From positions 293,493-357,492 of the forward strand of contig NZ_JACHJL010000009.1 in the NCBI RefSeq assembly GCF_014203645.1: a stretch of DNA of 64,000 nucleotides. The letters run 5' to 3'. A model generated the notes under the pieces. That model worked only from the letters and a program-made list of their open reading frames with translations. It was not told the DNA's origin and made no database searches. Origin of the DNA: Streptomyces zagrosensis. GTDB lineage: Bacteria > Actinomycetota > Actinomycetes > Streptomycetales > Streptomycetaceae. Below are positions 35,650 to 43,969 of this stretch, piece after piece; position 1 is the first letter of the stretch; the number at the start of each line of letters is the position of its first letter. The translations under genes and the position numbers were made by a program.

Positions 35650-36075
35650 CATCTGCTTTCGTTTAGTGTCGGTGGATTTTTAGGAGTTGAATGCTTTAGA
35701 GAGTTTTATGGCGTTTATTCCGGTACCTGATTTCTCCGGAGCGGGTGTTTCGTCGGGCGTACGGGGATGCCTGGCGCCGAATGCGTACCGGCTGGGCACG
35801 GACCGATCGTGCGGCGCTTCGCGGCGCGGTGGAATCCCTCATCTGAGGGGGGTGCCGTGCCATGCGGTGAGGCCGCCGCGGCGAGCGCCGGGCGACAGGC
35901 GGCCGGCGGCGGCCAGCGGGGACGGAACGGAGAAAACTTGCCATAACGGCGGATGTGGCAGGGGATGACCAGGGCGGAACCGCGGGGGTGGCCACGAGTG
36001 TGAACGGGCGGTGACCAGGGCGTACGCCGTGCGCGGGGCGAGGCGTGGCCGGAAAGCTGTGCCCGTTTATGTCCG
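35650..36075. other. Intergenic region, partly AT-richer than surroundings
   Basis: About 430 bases between divergent genes. The 35660-35745 part is distinctly richer in A/T than its neighbourhood, as expected of promoter DNA. No gene supported. Confidence 0.45.
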
Positions 36076-36077
36076 TT

Positions 36078-36097
36078 CCGTACGACTGATCGTATGG
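36078..36097. promoter_or_regulatory. Operator-like palindrome before the first tandem TetR gene
   Basis: CCGTACGA-CTGA-TCGTATGG has 8-bp arms with one mismatch, about 90 bp before the start. This is a typical TetR autoregulatory site. Confidence 0.6.
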
Positions 36098-36186
36098 TCG
36101 ATCGTTGCTATCCTCGGGAGGCTAAGCGTGGCTGTGGTGCGGAACGTTCCATGGCGGTGAAGCACTTGCGGGGAGCGTGTTGGCCA

Positions 36187-36858
36187 GTGGACAAAGACGG
36201 TATGACAGCCGGCGTGACGGGCCGAGGGCCCGATCCGCGCGCGGAGCGCAGCCGGGCGGCAGCGCTTGCGGCAGCGCAAGAACTTCTCATCGAAGAGGGC
36301 TGGGCGGCGGTGACCCATGTCGCCGTGGCGGCGCGCAGCGGAGTCGGACGCACCACGCTCTATCGGCATTGGCCGGACTCGGCGATGCTCATCCGGCAGT
36401 TGCTCGCGCAGCTTTTCCAGATCGACCATTCCTTGCGCACGGGCGATCTGCGGGAGGACTTGATCTGCGAGTTGCGGGCGTTCCAACTCCTGCTGGAGAA
36501 CCCGACCGGTGACCGCGCACTGCGGGTGATCATCGACCAGGCGTCGATCGACGAGGAGTACGCCGACGTCCTCGAACAGTGTCGCCACAAGGGCGCCGAG
36601 GTCCTGACGGCGATCATTGACCACGGCCGCGAGCAGGGTGACCTGCCGCAACGGCTGGGCACGGAAGAGGCGATCGGGCTGCTGCTGGGGCCCATGTTCT
36701 TCCGTCGGCTGGTTGCCAACGATGGATTCGAGCGGGATTACGTGCCCGAACTGGTCGATGGCTTCTTGCGGGCCTATGCGGTGGAGGCGCCGTTGGCGTC
36801 GCACCGTGACCTGACCTCGATGCGACGGCCCGAGCCGGCGGCGGGCGCGGCGTACTAG
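36187..36858 (+). CDS. TetR-family regulator (first of tandem paralogues)
   Basis: 223 residues. The HTH (about 25-65) reads AQELLIEEGWAAVTHVAVAARSGVGRTTLYRHWP. The GTG at 36187 is chosen because both the upstream sequence (CGGGGAGCGTG) and the N-terminal residues align with those of the following paralogue; ATG 36202 is the alternative. The two proteins are alike from end to end, so the pair arose by tandem duplication. It sits at the left border of the putative cluster. Confidence 0.9.
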   Translation: MDKDGMTAGVTGRGPDPRAERSRAAALAAAQELLIEEGWAAVTHVAVAARSGVGRTTLYRHWPDSAMLIRQLLAQLFQIDHSLRTGDLREDLICELRAFQLLLENPTGDRALRVIIDQASIDEEYADVLEQCRHKGAEVLTAIIDHGREQGDLPQRLGTEEAIGLLLGPMFFRRLVANDGFERDYVPELVDGFLRAYAVEAPLASHRDLTSMRRPEPAAGAAY

Positions 36859-37141
36859 GACCCGCACCGCGGGCCGACCCCATCCGGTGGGAATCGTCTC
36901 GCGTGAAAGCTCGCGGCGGCGAGCCGTCATGGGGGTTCACCGTGAGCGTGGGCGAGTGGGTGACATGGTGGTGTGCTGGCTGCTGGGCTGCTTGTTGTGG
37001 TGGTATTGAGGGGTCAATTCGCGCCGGTGTAGGGGTTGAGCAAGCCCAAAAAGCCGTTGGGGGGCCGGTGAGGTAGGCGCTCCATAGGGGTCTGGTGCAG
37101 ACTGCTCCACAGTAGTCAAGCCCAGGCGTGGAGCGTGATGC

Positions 37142-37765
37142 ATGGCGAAGACGGACGACACGGCGATCGGTGTGACACACCGAGGCCCCGATCCGCGTGC
37201 GGAGCGTAGTCGTGCTGCGGCGCTCACGGCAGCCCAGCAGTTGCTGATCGAGGACGGATGGGCCGCGGTGACCCATGTCGCCGTCGCGGCGCGCAGTGGC
37301 GTCGGGCGGACGACCCTTTACCGACACTGGCCCGAGTCGGCCATGCTGATCCGCGACGTGTTGGCCCGTTCCTTCCAGGCGGATCATTCAGCGCCGACCG
37401 GGGACTTGAGAACTGACCTGATCTCTGAATTGCTGGCGCTTCGCGCGATGTTGCTTGATTCTGTGGCCGAGCGTGCGCTGCGAGTGATGATCGAACGGGC
37501 CACGGCCGACCGGGCGAGCGCCATCATCCTCGAAGATTGCCACCGCAAAGGTACGGAACTTCTACGGGAAATCGTCGAGGCGGCGAAGGTTCGGGGCGAG
37601 CTGCCGGGTGACCTGAAGGCCGATGTCGCGATCGACAAGCTGGCCGGCCCGATGCTCTTCCGGCGGTTGTTTTTCAACGGAACGTTTGATGACGGCTATG
37701 TTGCCGATCTCGTGGACCGCTTCCTTGACTCCTACGCGCTTCCGCAGGTCCAGGGCACAGACTGA
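37142..37765 (+). CDS. TetR-family regulator (second of tandem paralogues)
   Basis: 207 residues. The HTH region is nearly identical to that of the preceding TetR protein, whereas the ligand-binding domain has diverged considerably. This suggests shared DNA sites but different ligands. ATG 37142 has GTGGAG 9 bp upstream. The roughly 280 bases on each side show no gene. Confidence 0.92.
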   Translation: MAKTDDTAIGVTHRGPDPRAERSRAAALTAAQQLLIEDGWAAVTHVAVAARSGVGRTTLYRHWPESAMLIRDVLARSFQADHSAPTGDLRTDLISELLALRAMLLDSVAERALRVMIERATADRASAIILEDCHRKGTELLREIVEAAKVRGELPGDLKADVAIDKLAGPMLFRRLFFNGTFDDGYVADLVDRFLDSYALPQVQGTD

Positions 37766-38038
37766 CCGTCTGTGCTCGTGTCGTGGCGCGACGCACAAGC
37801 AAAGGCCGCTATGCTCGACGGCCAGATGTTTCAGTGAGACTCCAGCGGCGCTCTATTCGTGCCGCAGACCCTGGTGAAGTCCGCTCTATGAAACATCTTG
37901 TACCGCGCACGGGGGAGAGCGAACGGGGGCGCTCATCGGGGGGTCTGGCGAGCCCAGCGTCACGCGACTGATGAGTGTGCTCGTGTTGCTGCCCTTGGCC
38001 GGAGGCGACGTGCCTGAAGTCATGGCGGGAGTGATTTC

Positions 38039-40420
38039 GTGAACCAGCTCATGGATAGCGGTGTCTGCGAGGCAATTCCCATATTGTCCGTAATGAACCG
38101 TGAGAAAACGCACCAACCCCGTTCTGCCCGGTTATTCGGAAGGGAAGGGGAAATCGCCGAACTCTGCGGAATGCTGCATGATCCCGGAATCCGGCTGTTG
38201 ACCATCACAGGACCTGCCGGCGTCGGCAAGAGCGCGCTGGCGAACGCGGTGCTTGCCGGGTCCGTGCCGTACGCCACCGATGGCGTGATCAAGACTGACC
38301 TCGCGTCCACTGGCAGCCGCACCATTGCCTGGCGCCAGGTCGCGGCGGCGCTTGGCGTCGGCAGCGACGCGGCAGCGCTGTCCCTACCAGACCTAGTGGG
38401 CTCCGAGATCGGCGAGCGCGAACTGCTGCTGGTCCTCGACAACTGCGACCTCGTAGCGCCGCTCCTGTCAACCGATATCGCGTCATTGCTACGCGAATGC
38501 CCATCTCTACGCGTGTTGCTGACCAGCCGTATCTCTCTTGAGGTGTACGCCGAGCACCTGTTCCCCGTGGCGCCCTTCCCCGTGGGCTCCGGAGGGCAGA
38601 CGCCGTACAGCTCGGTTGCAGTGCAACTGTTCATCGACCGGGTACGGGCGCACTACCGCAACGATGTGCTGCACGGCGGCGAATTGCGGAACATCGCCGA
38701 GATCTGTGAACTCCTCGATGGCGTGCCGTTGGCCATCGAGGTGACCGCGCGGGCCGTCGGCACGCTCAGCCCTCGGGCGCTGCTCGAACAGCTTCGGCGT
38801 GGGGCACACCCGTACAACAGCCGACCCCTCGATGTGCCGACCCGGCACCAGTCGGTGCCCGGCGCGCTCTCCTGGGGCGATCAGTCACTTGGCGCCGAAG
38901 AGCGCGCCCTGCTCCAGCGGCTCGCGGTGTGCGAGACGTCCATCGATCTACCCACCGCACAGCGGCTCGGCAATCTGTCGCTGATGCAGGCGGCTCGCAG
39001 GCTCGACTCGCTGGTGCACAAGAGTCTGCTGGTGAGCGCCAAGCGGGAGGGCGGCGAGCCGGAGTTTCGCATGCTCACCGCGACCCGAAACTACTACCGC
39101 AAGCGGCTCGCCCAGGACCCCGAAGAGCAGACCGAGGCGCGGAATCGGCATGCCGATCACTACACAAAGTTCGCCATTGCCGCCGAACGGGGCCTGCGCA
39201 TCGCGGAGGAGCGGGCGCACTGGCTGGCCCTCGTGCAGTCCCGGCTCACCGATATCCGCACCGCTATCCGGCGGCTACAGACCAAGGGGGAGCACGCCAC
39301 CGCGGTCCGTACCCTCCTCGCCCTCGAAGAGGCGTGGACCGTGCACAACGTGATCCACGAGTCCGCTGGGATTTTGTCCCGCTCCGTCACCGCCCTGGAG
39401 GCGGCCGACGTACGGGATGCCAGGGACGCCGCGCTGCTGGCCGATGCGCTGGAGACGGCGGGCCGGTGGGCAATGGCCGGCGAGGAACTTCAGTGCGCTC
39501 GCGCATTGCTGACCCGGGCCGCGGAGCTGTACCGCAGCACCGGCGACGCGGGCGGGCGGGCCCGCGTGGCCGCACTGCACGGGGAACTGCTGCGCCGCGC
39601 GGGGGACATCGAGGCGGCCGAACAGCAGGCAGACTTCGCCGTCGCCGAACTCGATGCGCTCGGCGACATCAGGAACGCGGCCACGGCGCGACGATTGCAG
39701 TCCTTGGTCCGCGCCGCACGCGGCAAGCCGGAACCAGATGCTCCGCTGTTGCGGGCGTTGGAGGAGCTGCGTGCCCTTGAGGAGCCGTACGCGCGCGCCA
39801 TCGCGCTGATCCACCTGGCTCGGGTACGGAAGGCCACCGGCCGGCCGTTGGAGGCGTACACCACGGCCCGAGAGGCCATGGAGATCCTCACCCGGCACGT
39901 CGGCAGCCCGGCTGATGTTGTGCTCGCGCTGGAGACAGCGGCTCGTTCGGTGCCGAGCGGAGGCGGCACGGAGCGAGCGCACATCATGCGGCTGCTGTCG
40001 ATGGCGGGAGCGCTGCGAGAGCAGCACGCCATACCGGAGGGCGAGGACGGGGCCGCGTTGCGGAACCTCGCCGACCAGATGCGGGAGGCCGCGGGGGACG
40101 CGGCCGATGGGGACACCAGCCGCGCTGCCAGCGTGGCGCAGACGCCAACGCTCTACTCGGCGCTGAATACCGCGCTGTCGGCGCCGATGCCCAAGCCCGC
40201 CGAGACCCCGTGCGTGGATGCCAGGCTGGCGGGGCTCACGCCTCGACAGCACCAGATTGCGGAACTCGTCGCCGAGGGCATGACCAACCGGCAGATCGCC
40301 CGGTCGCTGGAACTGTCCGAGTGGACGGTGGTCAACCATCTGCGGCAGGTGATGAACAAGCTCGAATGCCCGTCGCGGGTCCACGTCACCCGCATCGTGC
40401 AGCGGACGGCGACCGGCTAG
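38039..40420 (+). CDS. NB-ARC/TPR LuxR-type regulator, candidate cluster activator, with TTA codon
   Basis: 793 residues. A P-loop ATPase domain of NB-ARC type has GPAGVGKS at 58-65 and LLLVLDNCD; it is followed by a TPR-like helical region (about 400-680) and a C-terminal LuxR HTH (LTPRQHQIAELVAEGMTNRQIARSLELSEWTV...). Proteins of this build activate antibiotic clusters. Codon 32 (38132-38134) is TTA, so translation should depend on the bldA leucyl-tRNA, as for many pathway-specific activators. GTG 38039 has GGGAG at 8 bp. A strong hairpin follows. Confidence 0.92.
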   Translation: MNQLMDSGVCEAIPILSVMNREKTHQPRSARLFGREGEIAELCGMLHDPGIRLLTITGPAGVGKSALANAVLAGSVPYATDGVIKTDLASTGSRTIAWRQVAAALGVGSDAAALSLPDLVGSEIGERELLLVLDNCDLVAPLLSTDIASLLRECPSLRVLLTSRISLEVYAEHLFPVAPFPVGSGGQTPYSSVAVQLFIDRVRAHYRNDVLHGGELRNIAEICELLDGVPLAIEVTARAVGTLSPRALLEQLRRGAHPYNSRPLDVPTRHQSVPGALSWGDQSLGAEERALLQRLAVCETSIDLPTAQRLGNLSLMQAARRLDSLVHKSLLVSAKREGGEPEFRMLTATRNYYRKRLAQDPEEQTEARNRHADHYTKFAIAAERGLRIAEERAHWLALVQSRLTDIRTAIRRLQTKGEHATAVRTLLALEEAWTVHNVIHESAGILSRSVTALEAADVRDARDAALLADALETAGRWAMAGEELQCARALLTRAAELYRSTGDAGGRARVAALHGELLRRAGDIEAAEQQADFAVAELDALGDIRNAATARRLQSLVRAARGKPEPDAPLLRALEELRALEEPYARAIALIHLARVRKATGRPLEAYTTAREAMEILTRHVGSPADVVLALETAARSVPSGGGTERAHIMRLLSMAGALREQHAIPEGEDGAALRNLADQMREAAGDAADGDTSRAASVAQTPTLYSALNTALSAPMPKPAETPCVDARLAGLTPRQHQIAELVAEGMTNRQIARSLELSEWTVVNHLRQVMNKLECPSRVHVTRIVQRTATG

Positions 40421-40437
40421 GAACGGCAGTCACCATG

Positions 40438-40475
40438 CTGGGCCCGGCGCTTTCTTTCGATGGCGCCGGGCCCAG
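40438..40475. terminator. Strong hairpin terminator after the LuxR gene
   Basis: Thirteen-base perfect arms CTGGGCCCGGCGC and GCGCCGGGCCCAG enclose a 12-base T-rich loop, 18 bp after the stop codon. Confidence 0.85.
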
Positions 40476-40635
40476 TGTGCGTAGCTCTCCTCGCGGCAGC
40501 GGCGACGACAGAGTACGGGCGGGTGAGCGTGTTGCTGGCGGACCGGGGCGGCAGTCTCGCCCGGGAGCGGCCGGCTCGCTAGCGGGGCCGCCACGCGCCC
40601 CAGGGGGGCATCAGGGCCAGCCCAGCCGGCGCGCA

Positions 40636-40745
40636 GGCTCACCCGCCCAGATACGAGTCACCTGCCCCCGTACGCCGGCTCACCCGCCCAGATACGAGTC
40701 ACCCGCCCCCGTACGCCGGCTCACCCGCCCCGTGCGAGTCGCCCA
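40636..40745. repeat. 41-bp tandem repeat (2.7 copies)
   Basis: Two almost identical 41-bp units starting GGCTCACCCGCCCAGATACG (40636 and 40677) are followed by a degenerate partial third copy from 40718, ending just before the polyprenyl synthase stop codon. The 40476-40635 interval holds no gene. Confidence 0.8.
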
Positions 40746-40760
40746 TCCCGGCGCCGGCGC

Positions 40761-41849
40761 TCACTTGACCCGGTACGCCGCCGCTCGTGCCATCGCGTGC
40801 AGCTCGCTCGCCCAGGCATCCGGTAGGGCCGCGCTCACCGCGTCGTTGGCGACCTTCAGCCGCTCTTCGATGACCGCCTCGACCCGGTCCTTGATGCCCG
40901 TCTTGATGAGCAGGGCGTGCAGCTCGTCCGGGTCCGTGTGGGGCAGGTCGTCTCCCACCAGGGCCTTGACCTCGGGCTCGTCCTGGAGGGCGAAGGACAT
41001 CAGCAACGTCATCTTGTGTTGCTTGAAGTCAAGGCGCGCGGGCTTGCCCGTCACGTCCGTGTCGCCGAACGCGTCCAACAGGTCGTCGCGGAGCTGGAAC
41101 GCCTCACCGAGCGCGAGCCCGTACTCCTCGAACGGAACCAGCAACTCCGGAGAGCCGCCCGCGAGCATGGCGCCAACGGACAGCGGCCGGTAGACGGTGT
41201 AGCGGCCGGACTTGAACAGCGCTATCCAGCGGGCCAGCGGGATGTCCGGCTGGAACCTCGCGGCGGCCCGTACGTCCAGGAACTGGCCCACCATCAGCTC
41301 CGTGGACAGCTCGCCCCATACCGAGCGCGCGGCGGGCGGGCAGGTGGCGAGCAGCCGCTCCGCGTAGACGATGGCAAGGTTCCCGGCGAGCATGGCCACG
41401 CTTTGCCCGTAATGCCGGGCGTCGCCGTGCCAGTCGCGCTCGCGGTGCAGCGTGGCGTGCCGGACGTGCGCGGTGGGCTCGTTGCGGCGTAGCTCCGACT
41501 CGTCCAGCACGTCATCGTGCAGCAGCGCTGAGGTGTGCATCAACTCCAGCGCGGCGGCGGTGTCCACGGCCACCTGGGATGCGGGGTCGCCGCCCGCCGC
41601 GAGGTAGGCCGCGATGCAAAACGCGGGCCGCAGCCGCTTGCCGCCGCTGGCGACCATGGTGCCGACGCAGTCAACCAACTCAAGGGCGTCGGGGTTTTGC
41701 TCGGTCCAGTACGCACGCTCCTGTGCGAGCAGCGCAAACAGCCGCTCCTCTACGCGTGCGAGCATGCGATCTCGCAGTACGCGCGGTGTGGCCTGGCTGT
41801 CGTCGATGGCGGCCTGAGCGACGGTGGTTGTCGCCTCTATGGATGTCAC
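40761..41849 (-). CDS. Polyprenyl diphosphate synthase (probably geranylgeranyl diphosphate)
   Basis: 362 residues. All-helical trans-prenyltransferase: GGKRLRP, first Asp-rich motif DDVLD at 112-116, and second Asp-rich motif DDLLD at 255-259. The residues four and five before the first motif are small (Ala, Ser) rather than aromatic, which in this family permits chains longer than farnesyl, so C20 or more is likely. It supplies the allylic diphosphate for the UbiA enzyme of the same cluster. GTG 41849 has GGGGAG at 9 bp and overlaps the stop of a short upstream frame. Confidence 0.92.
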   Translation of the reverse strand: MTSIEATTTVAQAAIDDSQATPRVLRDRMLARVEERLFALLAQERAYWTEQNPDALELVDCVGTMVASGGKRLRPAFCIAAYLAAGGDPASQVAVDTAAALELMHTSALLHDDVLDESELRRNEPTAHVRHATLHRERDWHGDARHYGQSVAMLAGNLAIVYAERLLATCPPAARSVWGELSTELMVGQFLDVRAAARFQPDIPLARWIALFKSGRYTVYRPLSVGAMLAGGSPELLVPFEEYGLALGEAFQLRDDLLDAFGDTDVTGKPARLDFKQHKMTLLMSFALQDEPEVKALVGDDLPHTDPDELHALLIKTGIKDRVEAVIEERLKVANDAVSAALPDAWASELHAMARAAAYRVK

Positions 41850-41980
41850 AACAAGCTCCCCGGCATGGCGAAGACGAAGTCCTCGGTGGTGGTCGTGCGG
41901 GTGTCGGCGGCTGGGCCGATGGTGTCCGCGCCGTCGCGTCCCGGCTCACACGGGCTGCCGACCAGCGGTTCGACGGTGAT
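41846..41980 (-). CDS. Possible short peptide gene coupled to the polyprenyl synthase (start unclear)
   Basis: A 44-codon open stretch with very high G/C at third positions ends in TGA overlapping the GTG of the polyprenyl synthase (GTGA). It is acidic and Thr-rich, with one Cys (position 11) and a hydrophobic end TTEDFVFAMPGSLL. No ATG/GTG/TTG start exists between the in-frame TAG at 41981-41983 and the peptide; CTG at codon 6 is the only weak option. A coding-like stretch in another frame just upstream (41981-42035, PEILAKPPDLL) would join it after a one-base shift. It is either a frameshifted small gene or a sequencing error. Confidence 0.4.
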   Translation of the reverse strand: MTVEPLVGSPCEPGRDGADTIGPAADTRTTTTEDFVFAMPGSLL

Positions 41981-41984
41981 CTAG

Positions 41985-42380
41985 AAGATCGGGCGGCTTG
42001 GCAAGGATCTCAGGTGTCTGCTCTGCGGTGATCTCTGCTCGGCGAGGAGTAACCGATCCGGTGGCAGCCGGCCCCACGCGAACTGTCCCCGCACACACCG
42101 CCTCCGCGACGCCCGGCCGGGCAAAATGGCCAGCGGGCCGACACCGCCGGGCCCTTTCGGCCCGGCCGGCCCGCGTACAGCGGCGCGGTCCATGGGGGCG
42201 GTGGGAGCCGCTGGCCGCGGAGCGGCCGATGCGTGCGCAGAGGTGGGGCGAGTGGTACGGCAGGTGGTCGCGGTGCGGGCCGACCTCGCAGGGGAACAGC
42301 GCTGACCGGCCGCCGCGGCACGGTGGCTCGCCACCGGCGAGGCGCCCCTCGCGCTCACCTGCCCTCCCCAGGGGGTCATG
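41985..42380. other. Stretch before the peptide-like frame, no supported gene
   Basis: About 390 bases downstream of the CreD-like gene. Frames are open on both strands because of high GC, but no frame has coding bias plus a start site, apart from the short piece near 42000-42035 noted above. Confidence 0.4.
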
Positions 42381-42382
42381 GG

Positions 42383-43969
42383 TCAATCCTGCGATTCTTC
42401 GCCGTCCGGGGCCATGACAACCTCCTGCCAGCGGCCCTGGCGCGGCCTGGTCAGCGCGCGGTCCACCAGCACGCCGGCGGCACCGGTGTAACTGGTCGGC
42501 TCGACCAGGTCGGCGATCTGCGCGGCCGTTAGGTGCCGCGTCACCTCGGGCAGCTCGCCGAGTATGGTGCCCAGCGGCCGTCCCGAGCCCGCCGCGTCCG
42601 CCGACGCACGGCTGAGTACGTCCTTGGCGACGGCCTTGCCAAGCAGCGGGGCCAGGGCCACGGCGACCCGTTCGGAGACGAGTTGGCCCCCGGTGAGGCC
42701 GAGGTTGGCCCGCATGCGGTCGGTGGCGACGGACAGGTTCTCGGTGAGCTCCACGGCGTGCGCCGCCGCGCCACCCGCCAGCCGCAGGCACTCGCGCAAC
42801 GGCTCCCACTCCGCGTGCCACACGCCCGCCGACCGCTCGTCTTCAGCGGCCATCGCGCCGGTCACCGTCGCGGCGAGCTGCGGCACCTGGAGCGCTGCCG
42901 AGCGGATCACCGTCGCGAGCACCGGGTTGCGCTTGTGTGGCATCGCCGATGACGCGCCGCGCCCGGCAACCGTGCCCTCGTGTACCTCGCCGACCTCGGT
43001 ACGGGTCAGCGACTGCACATCGACAGCGACCTTGCCCAGGGCCCCGGCCGTGAAGGCCAACGCCGCCGCCAGGTCCACCATCGGGGTACGCAGCGCGTGC
43101 CAGGGCAGTACCGGCTGGGCCAGCCCCGCCTCATCGGCGAAGGCCGCGGTCAGCTCCTGCGCGTAGGACCCCACGCGCGGCGAGCCGTGTCCGCATCCCG
43201 CGTACTCCAGATAGCCCGCGAGCGTGCCGGCCGCGCCGCCGAGTTGCACCGGAAGTCCATCGCGCACCCGGCGCAGCCGCTCCGCCGCGTCGAGCACCAG
43301 CCACATCCAGCCAGCGGCCTTGAGGCCGAAGGTGGTCGGCACCGCGTGCAGGGTCAGGGTGCGGCCCGCCATCGTCGTGTCTCGGTGCCGCTCGGCGAGC
43401 GTGGCCAACGCCTCGGCGGTCCGATCGAGGTCGGGGATGATCAGACCCAGGGCCCGGTCAGCGACCAGCATCGCGCCGGTGTCCAAGATGTCCTGGCTGG
43501 TCGAGCCGCGATGGACGTACTCGGCCGCGCTCGCGTCCCGCGCGGCGACCACGGCGCTGAACTCCTGCACCAGGGCGACCACGGGGTTCGCCGCCTCGCG
43601 GGCCCGGCGCGCCAGGGCGAACAGGTCCAGGTGCCGGGCCTGTGCCGCATCGGTGATCACTCGCGCGGCCTCGTGCGGCACAGTGCCGAGTCGGGCCTGC
43701 GCGCGGGCCAGCGCGGCTTCGGCGTCCAACATCGCCTGGAGCCAGGCGTGGTCGGCGACGGCGGCCTCGACGGGCGTGCCCGCGCGCACGGGGGAGAGCA
43801 GCCCCGAGTCGGCGTGCCAGTGCGCGGCCTGCGCCGCTTGAACGCTGCTCGCCGTTCGTTCTCGGTCCGCTGCTTGTTCCCGGTCCGGTAGGTCCGGTAC
43901 GGGCTCACTGGCCGGGAAGTGCCCATCGCCCACGGCCCCTGCACGCCCTGCGGCTCGCTGGTCGCTCAT
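42383..43969 (-). CDS. CreD-like nitrosuccinate lyase (fumarase/aspartase superfamily)
   Basis: 528 residues. Superfamily motifs: STSQDILDTG (about 154-163) and the signature loop SSAMPHKRNPV (about 336-346) with the catalytic Ser. By sequence alone it could be a 3-carboxymuconate cycloisomerase (PcaB)-like protein. However, it overlaps by ATGA the stop of a CreE-like monooxygenase, the arrangement of nitrous-acid cassettes, in which CreD-type lyases split nitrosuccinate into fumarate and nitrite. The N-terminal 45 residues are a variable extension. Same operon strand as the polyprenyl synthase. Confidence 0.83.
   Translation of the reverse strand: MSDQRAAGRAGAVGDGHFPASEPVPDLPDREQAADRERTASSVQAAQAAHWHADSGLLSPVRAGTPVEAAVADHAWLQAMLDAEAALARAQARLGTVPHEAARVITDAAQARHLDLFALARRAREAANPVVALVQEFSAVVAARDASAAEYVHRGSTSQDILDTGAMLVADRALGLIIPDLDRTAEALATLAERHRDTTMAGRTLTLHAVPTTFGLKAAGWMWLVLDAAERLRRVRDGLPVQLGGAAGTLAGYLEYAGCGHGSPRVGSYAQELTAAFADEAGLAQPVLPWHALRTPMVDLAAALAFTAGALGKVAVDVQSLTRTEVGEVHEGTVAGRGASSAMPHKRNPVLATVIRSAALQVPQLAATVTGAMAAEDERSAGVWHAEWEPLRECLRLAGGAAAHAVELTENLSVATDRMRANLGLTGGQLVSERVAVALAPLLGKAVAKDVLSRASADAAGSGRPLGTILGELPEVTRHLTAAQIADLVEPTSYTGAAGVLVDRALTRPRQGRWQEVVMAPDGEESQD

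Noticed and set aside
42383..43969. Calling the lyase adenylosuccinate or argininosuccinate lyase
   Set aside because: No purine or arginine genes nearby; the overlap with a CreE-like monooxygenase fits nitrosuccinate lyase better, although the superfamily signature alone cannot decide.
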